A stretch of DNA of 13,736 nt, from contig JALOLN010000044.1 of NCBI GenBank assembly GCA_025455945.1, positions 1 to 13,736 of the forward strand, written 5' to 3'. A program made the translations under genes and the position numbers. The number at the start of each line of letters is the position of its first letter. Within the stretch, counting starts at the first letter, position 1. The DNA is from Actinomycetes bacterium (GTDB taxonomy: Bacteria; Actinomycetota; Actinomycetes; Prado026). Shown here piece after piece: positions 1-6,449 of this stretch. Below the pieces are notes generated by a model. It saw only the letters and a program-made list of their open reading frames with translations. It had not been told where the DNA came from and ran no database searches.

Positions 1-1
1 C

Positions 2-427
2 TTCGTCTTCCAGTCCTTCCAGCTGCTGGCCCGGACGACGGCCGTGGACAACGTGGCGCTGCCGCTGGTGTACCGCGGGGTCGGCCGGCGCGAGCGCCGG
101 GCCCGCGCCGTGGCTGCACTGGAGGCCGTGGGGCTGGGGCACCGGCTCACCCACCGCCCCGCGCAGATGTCCGGAGGGGAGCAGCAGCGGGTGGCGGTGG
201 CCCGGGCACTGGTGGGGGAGCCCCAGCTGCTGCTCGCCGACGAGCCCACCGGCAACCTGGACAGCCGGACCGGTGCGGAGGTCATGCAGCTGCTCGAGGA
301 CCTCAACGCCGATCGGGGGGTGGCCGTCGTCCTGGTCACCCACGACAGGGACGTCGCGGCCCGGGCCCGCCGGCAGGTGCTCCTGCGCGACGGCCGGATC
401 GAGCTGGACACCCAGGCGGTGCCATGA
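2..427 (+). CDS. ABC transporter ATP-binding protein, MacB/LolD type (5' end missing)
   Basis: The gene enters from the left edge; the last 141 codons are present. This is the nucleotide-binding subunit that powers a MacB/FtsX-type permease from the cytoplasmic face. The fragment opens at the Q-loop (FVFQSFQLL, visible residues 1-9). It then has the ABC signature MSGGEQQR (56-63), Walker B plus catalytic Glu in LLLADEPTGNLDS (76-88) and the H-loop His in VTHD (about 114). The ADEPTGNLD form is typical of the MacB/LolD/FtsE subfamily. Walker A must lie upstream of the window. The stop overlaps the next ATG as ATGA (424-427), so the permease is almost certainly its partner. The transported substrate cannot be told from sequence. 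Confidence 0.95.
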   Translation, partial: FVFQSFQLLARTTAVDNVALPLVYRGVGRRERRARAVAALEAVGLGHRLTHRPAQMSGGEQQRVAVARALVGEPQLLLADEPTGNLDSRTGAEVMQLLEDLNADRGVAVVLVTHDRDVAARARRQVLLRDGRIELDTQAVP

Positions 428-1608
428 GGGCCGGGGAGGCGTTCGGCTCGGCGACCACGGCGCTGCGGGCGAACCGGCTGCGCAGCGCCCTGACGATGCT
501 GGGTGTGATCATCGGCGTGGGCGCCGTCGTCGTTCTCGTGGCCGTGGGCAGCGGCGCGAAGCGGGAGGTGGAGGAGCAGGTCCAGGGGCTCGGCTCCAAC
601 CTCATCCTCGTCGTCCCGGGCGAGTTCAGCTTCGGCGCGGCGGCGTCGGTGAGCCGGCTGACCCTGGAGGACATCGACTTCCTCGGCCGGGTCGTGGGCA
701 ACCGCGACGCGGTGGCGGCGGCGGTCACCTCCGGCGAGGAGGTCCGGGTCGGGGCGAACAGCGCGTTCGTCACGATCAACGGGACGAACGAGAACGTGCC
801 CCGGGTCTTCGACCGGCCGCTGGCGAAGGGCCGCTTCCTCTCCCGGGCCGACGTGGACACCCGGCGCCGGGTCGCCGTCCTGGGCGCGGCGACCGCCGAG
901 CAGCTCTTCGGCGACAAGGAGCCGCTCGGCCGGCAGGTGACGATCGCCGGCGTGCGCTTCCGGGTCATCGGCGTGTTCGCCGAGCAGGGGTCCACGTTCG
1001 GCGTCAGCCGCGACCAGGAGGTCGCCGTCCCGGTGTCGGCCGCGCAGCGGCTGTTCGGGGTCGACCGGATCGACGCGCTGGCCGTCAAGGCCCCGACGAT
1101 CGAGTCCATCGAGCCGCTGCAGGAGCGGATCGTGACGGCGCTCGAGGAGAAGTACGACGGGGACCGGTTCTCCGCGGTGACCCAGACCCAGATCCTCGGC
1201 ACGATCGGGACGATCCTCGGGCTGCTCACCCTCGTCCTCGCCGCGATCGCCGGGATCTCGCTGCTCGTCGGCGGCGTCGGCGTCTCGAACATCATGCTGG
1301 TGTCGGTCCGGGAGCGGACCCGCGAGATCGGGCTGCGCAAGGCGCTCGGTGCGCGGCAGCGGGACATCCTCGCCCAGTTCCTCATCGAGGCGGTGCTGCT
1401 CACCACCATCGGCGGCATCGTCGGCATGGGGCTCGGCATCTCGGCCGCCCTGCTCGCCGACCGCTTCACCGACCTGCCCGCCGAGGTCGCCTGGTGGTCC
1501 CTCGCCCTCGCCTTCGGGGTCTCCGCCGGTGTCGGGATCTTCTTCGGCGTCTTCCCCGCGCGGCGGGCCGGCCGGCTCGACCCGGTCGAGGCGCTGCGGT
1601 CCGAGTGA
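424..1608 (+). CDS. MacB/FtsX-type ABC transporter permease
   Basis: This 394-residue membrane subunit belongs to a MacB-like ABC system (mechanotransmission exporters, lipoprotein or peptide movers). It has one N-terminal membrane helix (about 22-43) and a large extracytoplasmic MacB_PCD-type domain (about 45-255). Three more helices follow (about 260-288, 320-346 and 355-377), giving the family's four-helix layout. The FtsX coupling region VSVRERTREIGLRKALGA (294-311) and the C-terminal PARRAGRLDPVEALR (378-392) are classic. The ATG is chosen because it overlaps the ATPase stop (ATGA). In many related operons a membrane-fusion protein lies upstream of the ATPase; here that region is outside the window. 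Substrate is unknown. Confidence 0.93.
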   Translation: MRAGEAFGSATTALRANRLRSALTMLGVIIGVGAVVVLVAVGSGAKREVEEQVQGLGSNLILVVPGEFSFGAAASVSRLTLEDIDFLGRVVGNRDAVAAAVTSGEEVRVGANSAFVTINGTNENVPRVFDRPLAKGRFLSRADVDTRRRVAVLGAATAEQLFGDKEPLGRQVTIAGVRFRVIGVFAEQGSTFGVSRDQEVAVPVSAAQRLFGVDRIDALAVKAPTIESIEPLQERIVTALEEKYDGDRFSAVTQTQILGTIGTILGLLTLVLAAIAGISLLVGGVGVSNIMLVSVRERTREIGLRKALGARQRDILAQFLIEAVLLTTIGGIVGMGLGISAALLADRFTDLPAEVAWWSLALAFGVSAGVGIFFGVFPARRAGRLDPVEALRSE

Positions 1609-1621
1609 GCCTCGGGCCGGT

Positions 1622-1636
1622 GAGGTACGACACCTC
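1622..1636. repeat. Short inverted repeat GAGGT-N5-ACCTC between permease and acuC
   Basis: The arms GAGGT (1622-1626) and ACCTC (1632-1636) are perfect complements around five bases, 13 bases after the permease stop. It could be a small mRNA hairpin at the operon end or a protein-binding site for acuC. No T-run follows, so a classical intrinsic terminator is unlikely. A similar GTGAGGT...CACCTC arrangement occurs upstream of rex at 8222-8240. Confidence 0.3.
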
Positions 1637-1661
1637 TGCCCCGTCGTCCCCGCCCGGTGAG

Positions 1662-1667
1662 TAGCGT
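1662..1667 (+). promoter_or_regulatory. Candidate -10 element (TAGCGT) giving a leaderless acuC mRNA
   Basis: TAGCGT fits the actinobacterial TANNNT -10 pattern and ends six bases before the acuC GTG (1674). Transcription would then start at or next to the start codon, the usual geometry of leaderless actinobacterial genes. I see no good -35 hexamer at the expected distance, so this rests on the -10 and its position alone. Confidence 0.4.
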
Positions 1668-1673
1668 GATGTC

Positions 1674-2864
1674 GTGAGCAGCCGGGTGACGTTCGTGTGG
1701 GACCCGAGGCTGGCGCACTACGACTTCGGGCCGGGACACCCGCTCGCGCCGATCCGCGTCGAGCTGGCTGTCCGGCTGGCCCGGGACCTCGGACTGCTCA
1801 CGCTGCCGCACGTCGAGGAGGTCACGGCCGAGCCGGCGACCGATGCCGAGCTGCTCACGGTGCACACCGCGACGTACCTCGCCGCGGTCCGGCGGGCGGC
1901 GGCCGACCCGTCGACCGTCGACCTCGTGCACGGCCTCGGCACCGAGGACGACCCCGCCTTCGCCGGCATGCACGAGGCGGCGGCGCAGGTCGTGGGGGCG
2001 TCGCTCACCGCGGTGCGGTCGGTGTGGGGCGGGCCGAGCGAGCACGCCGTGAACGTGGCCGGCGGCCTGCACCACGCGATGCCCGGCTCGGCGTCGGGGT
2101 TCTGCATCTACAACGACGTCGCCGTGGCGATCGCCTGGGCGCTGGCCCACGGGGCGCAGCGGGTGGCCTACATCGACGTCGACGTCCACCACGGGGACGG
2201 CGTCGAGCGCACCTTCTGGGACGACCCGCGGGTGCTCACGGTCTCCCTGCACGAGTCGCCCCGCACCCTCTTCCCCGGGACGGGCTACCCGCACGAGGTG
2301 GGTGGTCCCGGTGCCGAGGGCACGGCGGTGAACATCGCCGTGCCACCGGGCACCGGGGACGAGGGGTGGCTGCGCGCCTTCCACGCGGTGGTGCCGCACG
2401 TGGTCGCCCGCTTCCAGCCGCAGCTGATCGTGAGCCAGCACGGCTGCGACAGCCACTTCCTCGACCCGCTCGCGCACCTCACCCTCTCGGTGGACGGCCA
2501 GCGGTCCGCGTACCGCGCCGTCCACGACCTGGCGCACGCGCACGCCGGGGGCCGCTGGGTGGCGGTGGGTGGCGGTGGCTACGAGCACGTCGAGGTCGTG
2601 CCGCGGGCCTGGGCGCACCTCATCGGGGAGGTGGTGGGCCAGCGGGTGCCGCCGCAGACGCCCGTCCCCGAGGGGTGGCGCGCCTACGTGCTGGAGCGGC
2701 TGGGCCGGGCCGGGCCGGGGCTCATGACCGACGGCCGGGTGCCGTACATCCGGCCGTGGCGCTCCGGCTTCGACCCGCACGACGACCCGCTGGACCGGGC
2801 GGTGCACGCCACGAGGAACGCCGTCTTCCCGCTGCACGGGCTCGACCCCGACCTGGACCTCTGA
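1674..2864 (+). CDS. acuC: AcuC-like histone-deacetylase-fold enzyme (zinc-dependent deacetylase)
   Basis: This 396-residue protein has the arginase/deacetylase fold of class I HDACs and bacterial AcuC, which remove acetyl groups from protein lysines, classically on acetyl-CoA synthetase. All catalytic elements are visible. The charge-relay His pair is GLHHAMP (His133-His134). Zinc ligands are Asp170 and His172 in DVDVHHGDG and Asp259 in SQHGCDSH. The transition-state Tyr is Tyr303 in GGGGY. The length matches AcuC (about 390). GTG1674 is used because translation from it opens with VTFVWDPRLAHYDFGPGHP, the usual AcuC N-terminus. No acuA acetyltransferase or acs gene is adjacent, so the natural substrate is not indicated; a deacylase or polyamine amidohydrolase role is a less likely alternative. 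Confidence 0.92.
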   Translation: MSSRVTFVWDPRLAHYDFGPGHPLAPIRVELAVRLARDLGLLTLPHVEEVTAEPATDAELLTVHTATYLAAVRRAAADPSTVDLVHGLGTEDDPAFAGMHEAAAQVVGASLTAVRSVWGGPSEHAVNVAGGLHHAMPGSASGFCIYNDVAVAIAWALAHGAQRVAYIDVDVHHGDGVERTFWDDPRVLTVSLHESPRTLFPGTGYPHEVGGPGAEGTAVNIAVPPGTGDEGWLRAFHAVVPHVVARFQPQLIVSQHGCDSHFLDPLAHLTLSVDGQRSAYRAVHDLAHAHAGGRWVAVGGGGYEHVEVVPRAWAHLIGEVVGQRVPPQTPVPEGWRAYVLERLGRAGPGLMTDGRVPYIRPWRSGFDPHDDPLDRAVHATRNAVFPLHGLDPDLDL

Positions 2865-2877
2865 CTTGGCGAACCGG

Positions 2878-2906
2878 CTGACGGCGGCGGGCCCCCTCAC
2901 TACCAT
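2878..2906 (+). promoter_or_regulatory. Candidate promoter for the HTH gene
   Basis: A -35-like CTGACG (2878-2883, four of six matches to TTGACA) and a -10 TACCAT (2901-2906, fits TANNNT) are separated by exactly 17 bases. The start site would fall near 2913, leaving a leader of about 70 bases before the ATG at 2982. It lies in the 117-base gap after acuC, consistent with the HTH gene beginning its own transcript. Confidence 0.45.
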
Positions 2907-2981
2907 CGGGCCGAGCACGTGCGTGCTGCTGCGACGACACGACGGCCGTCGCCACGGCGGGTGCCTAGGGATCGGTGCAGG

Positions 2982-3191
2982 ATGACGCCAGGGTCTGGTG
3001 AGCGCCCGCTGTCGGAGGTGCGCTTCCTCACCGTGGCCGAGGTGGCCACGATCATGCGCGTGTCCAAGATGACCGTGTACCGGCTGGTGCACGCGGGCGA
3101 CCTGCCCGCGATCCGGGTGGGCCGCTCGTTCCGCGTCCCCGAGCAGGCGGTGCACGACTACCTGCGCGGCTCGTTCATCGAGACGGCCTGA
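2982..3191 (+). CDS. Small excisionase-type helix-turn-helix DNA-binding protein
   Basis: This 69-residue protein is essentially one MerR-like/excisionase-family winged HTH domain (HTH_17 type). Residues FLTVAEVATIMRVSKMTVYR (15-34) form the helix-turn-helix. VHAGDLPAIRVGRSFRVPE (36-54) forms the wing, and a short helix (AVHDYLRG) follows. Despite the family name there is no phage or integrase context. Its position directly before the bS22 gene matches M. tuberculosis Rv0500A, so it is likely a conserved chromosomal regulator or nucleoid-type protein. An upstream in-frame GTG at 2919 would add 21 Arg-rich residues, but the ATG at 2982 gives the usual length of the family. The targets are unknown. 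Confidence 0.85.
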   Translation: MTPGSGERPLSEVRFLTVAEVATIMRVSKMTVYRLVHAGDLPAIRVGRSFRVPEQAVHDYLRGSFIETA

Positions 3192-3202
3192 CGTCTGGCG
3201 CC

Positions 3203-3225
3203 CCCGGCGGCCCCGCGGCGCCGGG
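3203..3225 (+). other. GC-only hairpin in the HTH-bS22 gap
   Basis: CCCGGCG (3203-3209) and CGCCGGG (3219-3225) can pair over seven G:C pairs around a nine-base loop, 11 bases after the HTH stop. There is no downstream T-run, and the candidate -10 of the next gene follows at once. It may weakly terminate or modulate the HTH transcript; in such GC-rich DNA it may also be chance. Confidence 0.3.
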
Positions 3226-3231
3226 TAGGCT
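3226..3231 (+). promoter_or_regulatory. Candidate -10 element upstream of bS22
   Basis: TAGGCT fits TANNNT and lies 78 bases before the bS22 start, within a 118-base gap. A separate promoter would make sense for a ribosomal-protein gene. No clear -35 hexamer is seen, so this is tentative. Confidence 0.3.
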
Positions 3232-3309
3232 GAGGGCGGTTGCCAGCGAGCGGCTCCCCGAGCGGGCTCCCTGCGAGCCCCAGCGAACCCGAGAGCGAAG
3301 AGGTCCATC

Positions 3310-3408
3310 GTGGGCTCCGTCATCAAGAAGCGCCGCAAGCGCATGGCGAAGAAGAAGCACCGCAAGCTGCTCAAGCGGACGCGCGTGCAGCGGCGCAACA
3401 AGAAGTAG
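3310..3408 (+). CDS. bS22-type small ribosomal protein (AURKAIP1/COX24 domain)
   Basis: This 32-residue gene is easily missed. It starts with GTG at 3310 and ends with TAG at 3406-3408. The product opens MGSVIKKRRKRMAKKKHRK and ends RTRVQRRNKK; more than half of the residues are Lys, Arg or His. It matches the AURKAIP1/COX24-domain protein seen as bS22 on mycobacterial 30S subunits, where it binds rRNA. A purine-rich Shine-Dalgarno AAGAGG (3298-3303) sits six bases before the GTG, which supports this start over the internal ATG at 3343. It is 10 bases upstream of the epimerase-like gene, as in the mycobacterial Rv0500B-Rv0501 pair. The sequence resemblance is near-diagnostic. Confidence 0.93.
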   Translation: MGSVIKKRRKRMAKKKHRKLLKRTRVQRRNKK

Positions 3409-3418
3409 GCGGACGCCC

Positions 3419-4459
3419 ATGGCCCGGGTGGTGCTCGTCACCGGGGTGTCGCGCCACCTCGGCGGTCGGCTGGCCCGGATCCTCCAGGACGACCCCCGGG
3501 TCGGCCGGGTCATCGGCGTCGACACGGTCCCGCCGCGCAGCGACCTGGGCGCTGCGGAGTTCGTCCGTGCGGACATCCGCAACCCGATCATCGCCAAGGT
3601 CATCGCCAGCGCCGAGGTCGACACCGTCGTCCACATGAGCGTCCTCGCCCAGCCCGGCAGCACCGGTGGGCGGACGATCATGAAGGAGGTCAACGTCATC
3701 GGCACCATGCAGCTGCTCGCGGCGTGCCAGAAGGCGCCCACGGTGCGCAAGCTCGTGGTGAAGTCCTCCTCGACCGTGTACGGAGCGTCACCACGCGACC
3801 CGGCGATGTTCACCGAGGACATGGAGCCGAAGGTGCTGCCCCGGTCCGGCTTCGCGAAGGACTCCGTCGAGGTCGAGGGGTACGTCCGTGGCTTCGCCCG
3901 ACGGCGCCCGGACGTCGCCGTCACCGTGCTGCGGTTCGCCAACTTCCTCGGCCCGCAGATGGACTCCTCCATGTCGTCGTACTTCCAGCTGCCCGTGGTG
4001 CCGACGGTGCTCGGGTTCGACCCGAGGCTGCAGTTCATCCACGCCGACGACGGCCTCGAGGTGCTGCGCCAGACCGCCGTCGACTCCCACCCGGGCACGT
4101 TCAACATCGCCGGCGACGGGGTGATCCTGCTGTCGCAGGCCGTGCACCGGGCGGGCCGGCCGACCCTGCCGCTGGTCATGCCGGTCCTCACGATGGTCGG
4201 GGGGCTGGTCCGGCGGGCCCGGGTCGTCGACTTCTCGCCCGAGCAGCTGCGCTTCGTCAGCTTCGGCCGCGGCATCGACACCACGCGGATGCGGACCGAG
4301 CTCGGCTTCGAGCCCCGGTACACGACCGTGGAGACCTTCGACGACTTCGTCCGGGGCCGGCACCTCAACCGGACGCTGCCCCCCGCGCTCGTCGAGACCG
4401 TCGAGCACCAGCTGACGGGGCTGCTCACCGCGCCCCTGGGGAGGAGGGCCGATGGCTGA
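3419..4459 (+). CDS. NAD-dependent epimerase/dehydratase-family protein (extended SDR, GalE2-like)
   Basis: This 346-residue extended short-chain dehydrogenase/reductase has an N-terminal NAD(P) Rossmann fold. The nucleotide loop is VTGVSRHLGG (7-16), where the usual middle Gly of TGxxGxxG is Arg12. The acidic residue after strand 2 is in GVDTV (33-37), and the adenine-ring Asp is in RADIRNP (50-56). The SSSTVYG strand (116-122) holds the Ser position. At the expected YxxxK site it reads GFAKDSVE (144-151), so Tyr is Phe145 and Lys is Ser149. Classical epimerase chemistry is therefore doubtful. The gene sits between bS22 and the acyltransferase, as in M. tuberculosis galE2 (Rv0501), and overlaps the acyltransferase start by 8 bases, suggesting a shared role possibly at the envelope. 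Binding of a nucleotide-sugar or lipid-linked substrate is inference. Confidence 0.88.
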   Translation: MARVVLVTGVSRHLGGRLARILQDDPRVGRVIGVDTVPPRSDLGAAEFVRADIRNPIIAKVIASAEVDTVVHMSVLAQPGSTGGRTIMKEVNVIGTMQLLAACQKAPTVRKLVVKSSSTVYGASPRDPAMFTEDMEPKVLPRSGFAKDSVEVEGYVRGFARRRPDVAVTVLRFANFLGPQMDSSMSSYFQLPVVPTVLGFDPRLQFIHADDGLEVLRQTAVDSHPGTFNIAGDGVILLSQAVHRAGRPTLPLVMPVLTMVGGLVRRARVVDFSPEQLRFVSFGRGIDTTRMRTELGFEPRYTTVETFDDFVRGRHLNRTLPPALVETVEHQLTGLLTAPLGRRADG

Positions 4460-5474
4460 GGCCCGGGTCATCCCGATCGGCGACGGCGAGAAGGCCAAGG
4501 AGCGGCCGCGCAAGCGTCCGGTCACCCCGCGGACGCCGCCGGTGGCCGCCGCCGAGCCGGCGCAGCCGCAGCTCTCCGAGCAGGATCGGGTCGCCGCCGC
4601 GGTGCGCGAGATCCTCGGCGCGGCGGGTGACGACGCCGACCTCGACGCCCGGATCGCCGGGCTGCTCGCCTTCCTGCGCCGGCGCATCACCGGCGACTAC
4701 GTCGTCGACGAGTTCGGCTTCGACCCCGAGCTGACCGACAAGGTGCTCCTGGCGCTGCTGCGCCCGCTCTACCAGAAGTGGTTCCGGGTCGAGACTCGCG
4801 GCCTGGAGAACGTCCCCGACACCGGCGGCGCGCTGGTCGTGGCGAACCACTCGGGCACCATCGCCCTCGACTCGGTGATGACCCAGATCGCGCTGCTGGA
4901 CCACCACCCGAACCGCCGTCCGCTGCGCATGCTGGGCGCGAACCTGGTCTTCCAGACCCCCGTCGTCGCGGAGTTCGCCCGCAAGACGGGGTCGACGCTG
5001 GCCTGCAACGCCGACGCCGAGCGGCTGCTCTCCCGCGGGGAGCTCGTGGGCGTGTGGCCGGAGGGCTTCAAGGGCATCGGCAAGCCGTTCTCCGAGCGGT
5101 ACAAGCTGCAGCGCTTCGGCCGTGGCGGGTTCGTCTCCGCGGCGCTGCGGACGAAGGTGCCCATCATCCCGGTGTCGATCGTGGGGGCCGAGGAGATCTT
5201 CCCGATCCTCGGCAACGCCAAGACGCTGGCCCGGCTGCTCGGGCTGCCGTACTTCCCGCTGACGCTGACGTTCCCCTGGCTGGGCCCGCTCGGCCTCGTC
5301 CCGCTGCCCTCGAAGTGGATCATCGAGTTCGGGGAGCCGATCAGCACCGAGGCCTACCCGGCGGCCGCCGCCGACGACCCCATGCTCGTGTTCAACCTCA
5401 CCGACCAGGTGCGCGAGACCATCCAGCACACCCTCTACAAGCTGCTCATGCAGCGCCGCAGCGTCTTCTTCTGA
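4452..5474 (+). CDS. PlsC-type lysophospholipid/glycerolipid acyltransferase
   Basis: This 340-residue protein probably moves an acyl chain from acyl-CoA or acyl-ACP to a glycerolipid at the inner membrane. The first 40 or so residues are charged and Pro/Ala-rich, so likely disordered. The acyltransferase domain spans about 105-300. Motif I is ANHSGTIALDS, with His133 and Asp140 (HX6D rather than the usual HX4D). Motif III is VWPEGFKG (201-208) and motif IV is IIPVSIVG (238-245). The ATG at 4452 is preceded by GGAGG (4443-4447) at four bases' spacing and lies inside the end of the epimerase-like gene, implying translational coupling. M. tuberculosis Rv0502 holds the equivalent position. The exact acceptor lipid (lysophosphatidate, diacylglycerol or other) is not determined. 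Confidence 0.88.
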   Translation: MAEARVIPIGDGEKAKERPRKRPVTPRTPPVAAAEPAQPQLSEQDRVAAAVREILGAAGDDADLDARIAGLLAFLRRRITGDYVVDEFGFDPELTDKVLLALLRPLYQKWFRVETRGLENVPDTGGALVVANHSGTIALDSVMTQIALLDHHPNRRPLRMLGANLVFQTPVVAEFARKTGSTLACNADAERLLSRGELVGVWPEGFKGIGKPFSERYKLQRFGRGGFVSAALRTKVPIIPVSIVGAEEIFPILGNAKTLARLLGLPYFPLTLTFPWLGPLGLVPLPSKWIIEFGEPISTEAYPAAAADDPMLVFNLTDQVRETIQHTLYKLLMQRRSVFF

Positions 5475-5492
5475 CCAACCCCCCTCACGGCA

Positions 5493-5507
5493 TCAAGGGA
5501 CCCTTGA
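5493..5507. repeat. Perfect 15-base palindrome TCAAGGG-A-CCCTTGA between convergent genes
   Basis: The seven-base arms TCAAGGG and CCCTTGA flank one central A, in the 70-base gap between the converging acyltransferase and HAD genes. As RNA it could fold with a three-base loop and six pairs on either strand. No T-run follows on either side. A second small pair, GCGA/TCGC (5509-5512, 5518-5521), follows. It may be a bidirectional terminator stem, a REP-like dispersed element or a protein site. Confidence 0.55.
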
Positions 5508-5544
5508 GGCGAATAGATCGCGCTCCGGCGCCCATCACGGGGGG

Positions 5545-6420
5545 TCAGCGCGGACGACGGCGGCGGTCCACGGCCACCGCGGCGGCCGCGACGCCGGAGA
5601 GCACCCCCGCCCCGGCGAGCACCGGCAGGCCGACCTTGGCGACCTTGCGGCCGGTGCGGTAGTCGATGATCCGCCAGCCGAGGTCGCGGGCGTGCCGGCG
5701 CAGCCGGGTGTCCGGGTTCACCGCGGTCGGCTCCCCCACGAGGGAGAGCATGGGGATGTCGTTGGCCGAGTCGGAGTAGGCCGCGCACCTCGAGAGGTCC
5801 AGCCCCTCGCGCTCGGCCAGCGCCTTGATCGCCTCGGCCTTCGCCGGCCCGTGCAGCGGGCGGCCCACCAGCCGGCCGGTGTAGACGCCGTGCCGGATCT
5901 CCGACACCGTGCCGAGCGCCCCGGTGAGGCCCAGTCGCTTGGCGATGATCGTCGCCAGCTCGACGGGGGCCGCCGAGACCAGCCACACCCGCTGGCCGGC
6001 GTCGAGGTGGGCCCGGGCCAGGGCCAGGGTGCCGGGGTAGACCTTCGCCCCGATCGACTCGTCGAAGATCTCCCGGCCGATCTGCACGACCTCGGCCACC
6101 GCGTGGTCCTTGACGAACCCCAGCGCCGTCTCGGTCGCGTCGGCCATGTCGCCCATGTCCTCCGCGCCGAGGATCCGGAACTTCACCTGGTCGCTGACGA
6201 AGCCGACGACGTCGCCGAGGTCGAAGAACCGCCGCCGGGCCAGGCCCATCGCCAGGTAGAAGATCGACGCACCGCGGACGACGGTGTTGTCGATGTCGAA
6301 GAACGCGGCCGCCGTGGGGTCCGGCTCGGGGCTGAGCGCCGCCTCGACCTCCGCCACGGCGGCGGCAGCCTCACCGGCGATCCGGGCGGGGGAGGGGTGC
6401 TCCGGGCGGTCTGACGCCAT
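5545..6420 (-). CDS. HAD-IB family phosphatase (SerB1/CicA-like) with C-terminal membrane segment
   Basis: This 291-residue haloacid-dehalogenase-superfamily hydrolase is expected to remove phosphate from a small molecule or phospholipid head group. Motif I is FFDIDNTVV (40-48), with nucleophile Asp42 and acid/base Asp44. Motif II is Ser149 in LVSAAP, motif III is Lys194 in GPAKAEAI, and motif IV is YSDSANDIPML (215-225), with Asp217 and Asp221. The helical cap (about 55-130) is typical of subfamily IB. Residues 263-284 form a hydrophobic helix followed by an Arg-rich end, suggesting a membrane anchor with the tail in the cytoplasm. The gene runs opposite to its neighbours, as M. tuberculosis serB1 (Rv0505c) does. 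True phosphoserine phosphatase activity is uncertain; CicA-like or phospholipid phosphatase roles are alternatives. Confidence 0.88.
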   Translation of the reverse strand: MASDRPEHPSPARIAGEAAAAVAEVEAALSPEPDPTAAAFFDIDNTVVRGASIFYLAMGLARRRFFDLGDVVGFVSDQVKFRILGAEDMGDMADATETALGFVKDHAVAEVVQIGREIFDESIGAKVYPGTLALARAHLDAGQRVWLVSAAPVELATIIAKRLGLTGALGTVSEIRHGVYTGRLVGRPLHGPAKAEAIKALAEREGLDLSRCAAYSDSANDIPMLSLVGEPTAVNPDTRLRRHARDLGWRIIDYRTGRKVAKVGLPVLAGAGVLSGVAAAAVAVDRRRRPR

Positions 6421-6428
6421 GCCTCCAG

Positions 6429-6434
6429 AGCGTA
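6429..6434 (-). promoter_or_regulatory. Candidate -10 element for the HAD gene
   Basis: On the minus strand the bases read TACGCT, fitting TANNNT, eight bases before the ATG at 6420. Transcription would begin almost at the start codon. A GGAGG (6426-6422, minus strand) is only one base from the ATG, too close for a normal Shine-Dalgarno, which also suits near-leaderless expression. The divergent AMP-binding gene starts only 29 bases away. Confidence 0.35.
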
Positions 6435-6449
6435 TGGGACACTCCGCCG

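Noticed and set aside
2919..2981. Longer start for the HTH gene at GTG2919
   Set aside because: It would add an Arg-rich stretch with no similarity to the family and would place the start almost at the predicted transcription start. ATG2982 gives the usual family length.
2982..3191. Excisionase-type protein as a sign of an integrated phage or plasmid
   Set aside because: No integrase, attachment-like repeat or composition shift is nearby, and the gene sits in a conserved chromosomal order.
336..3401. Very long open frame (over 1000 codons) on the minus strand opposite the permease, acuC and HTH genes
   Set aside because: It is an antisense shadow produced by strong GC bias. The product is low-complexity and rich in Arg, Pro, Gly and Ser with no recognisable domain, and every gene it faces has clear family motifs.
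5493..5507. Palindrome as a standard rho-independent terminator
   Set aside because: No T-run follows on either strand and the stem is short. It is kept as an unexplained inverted repeat only.
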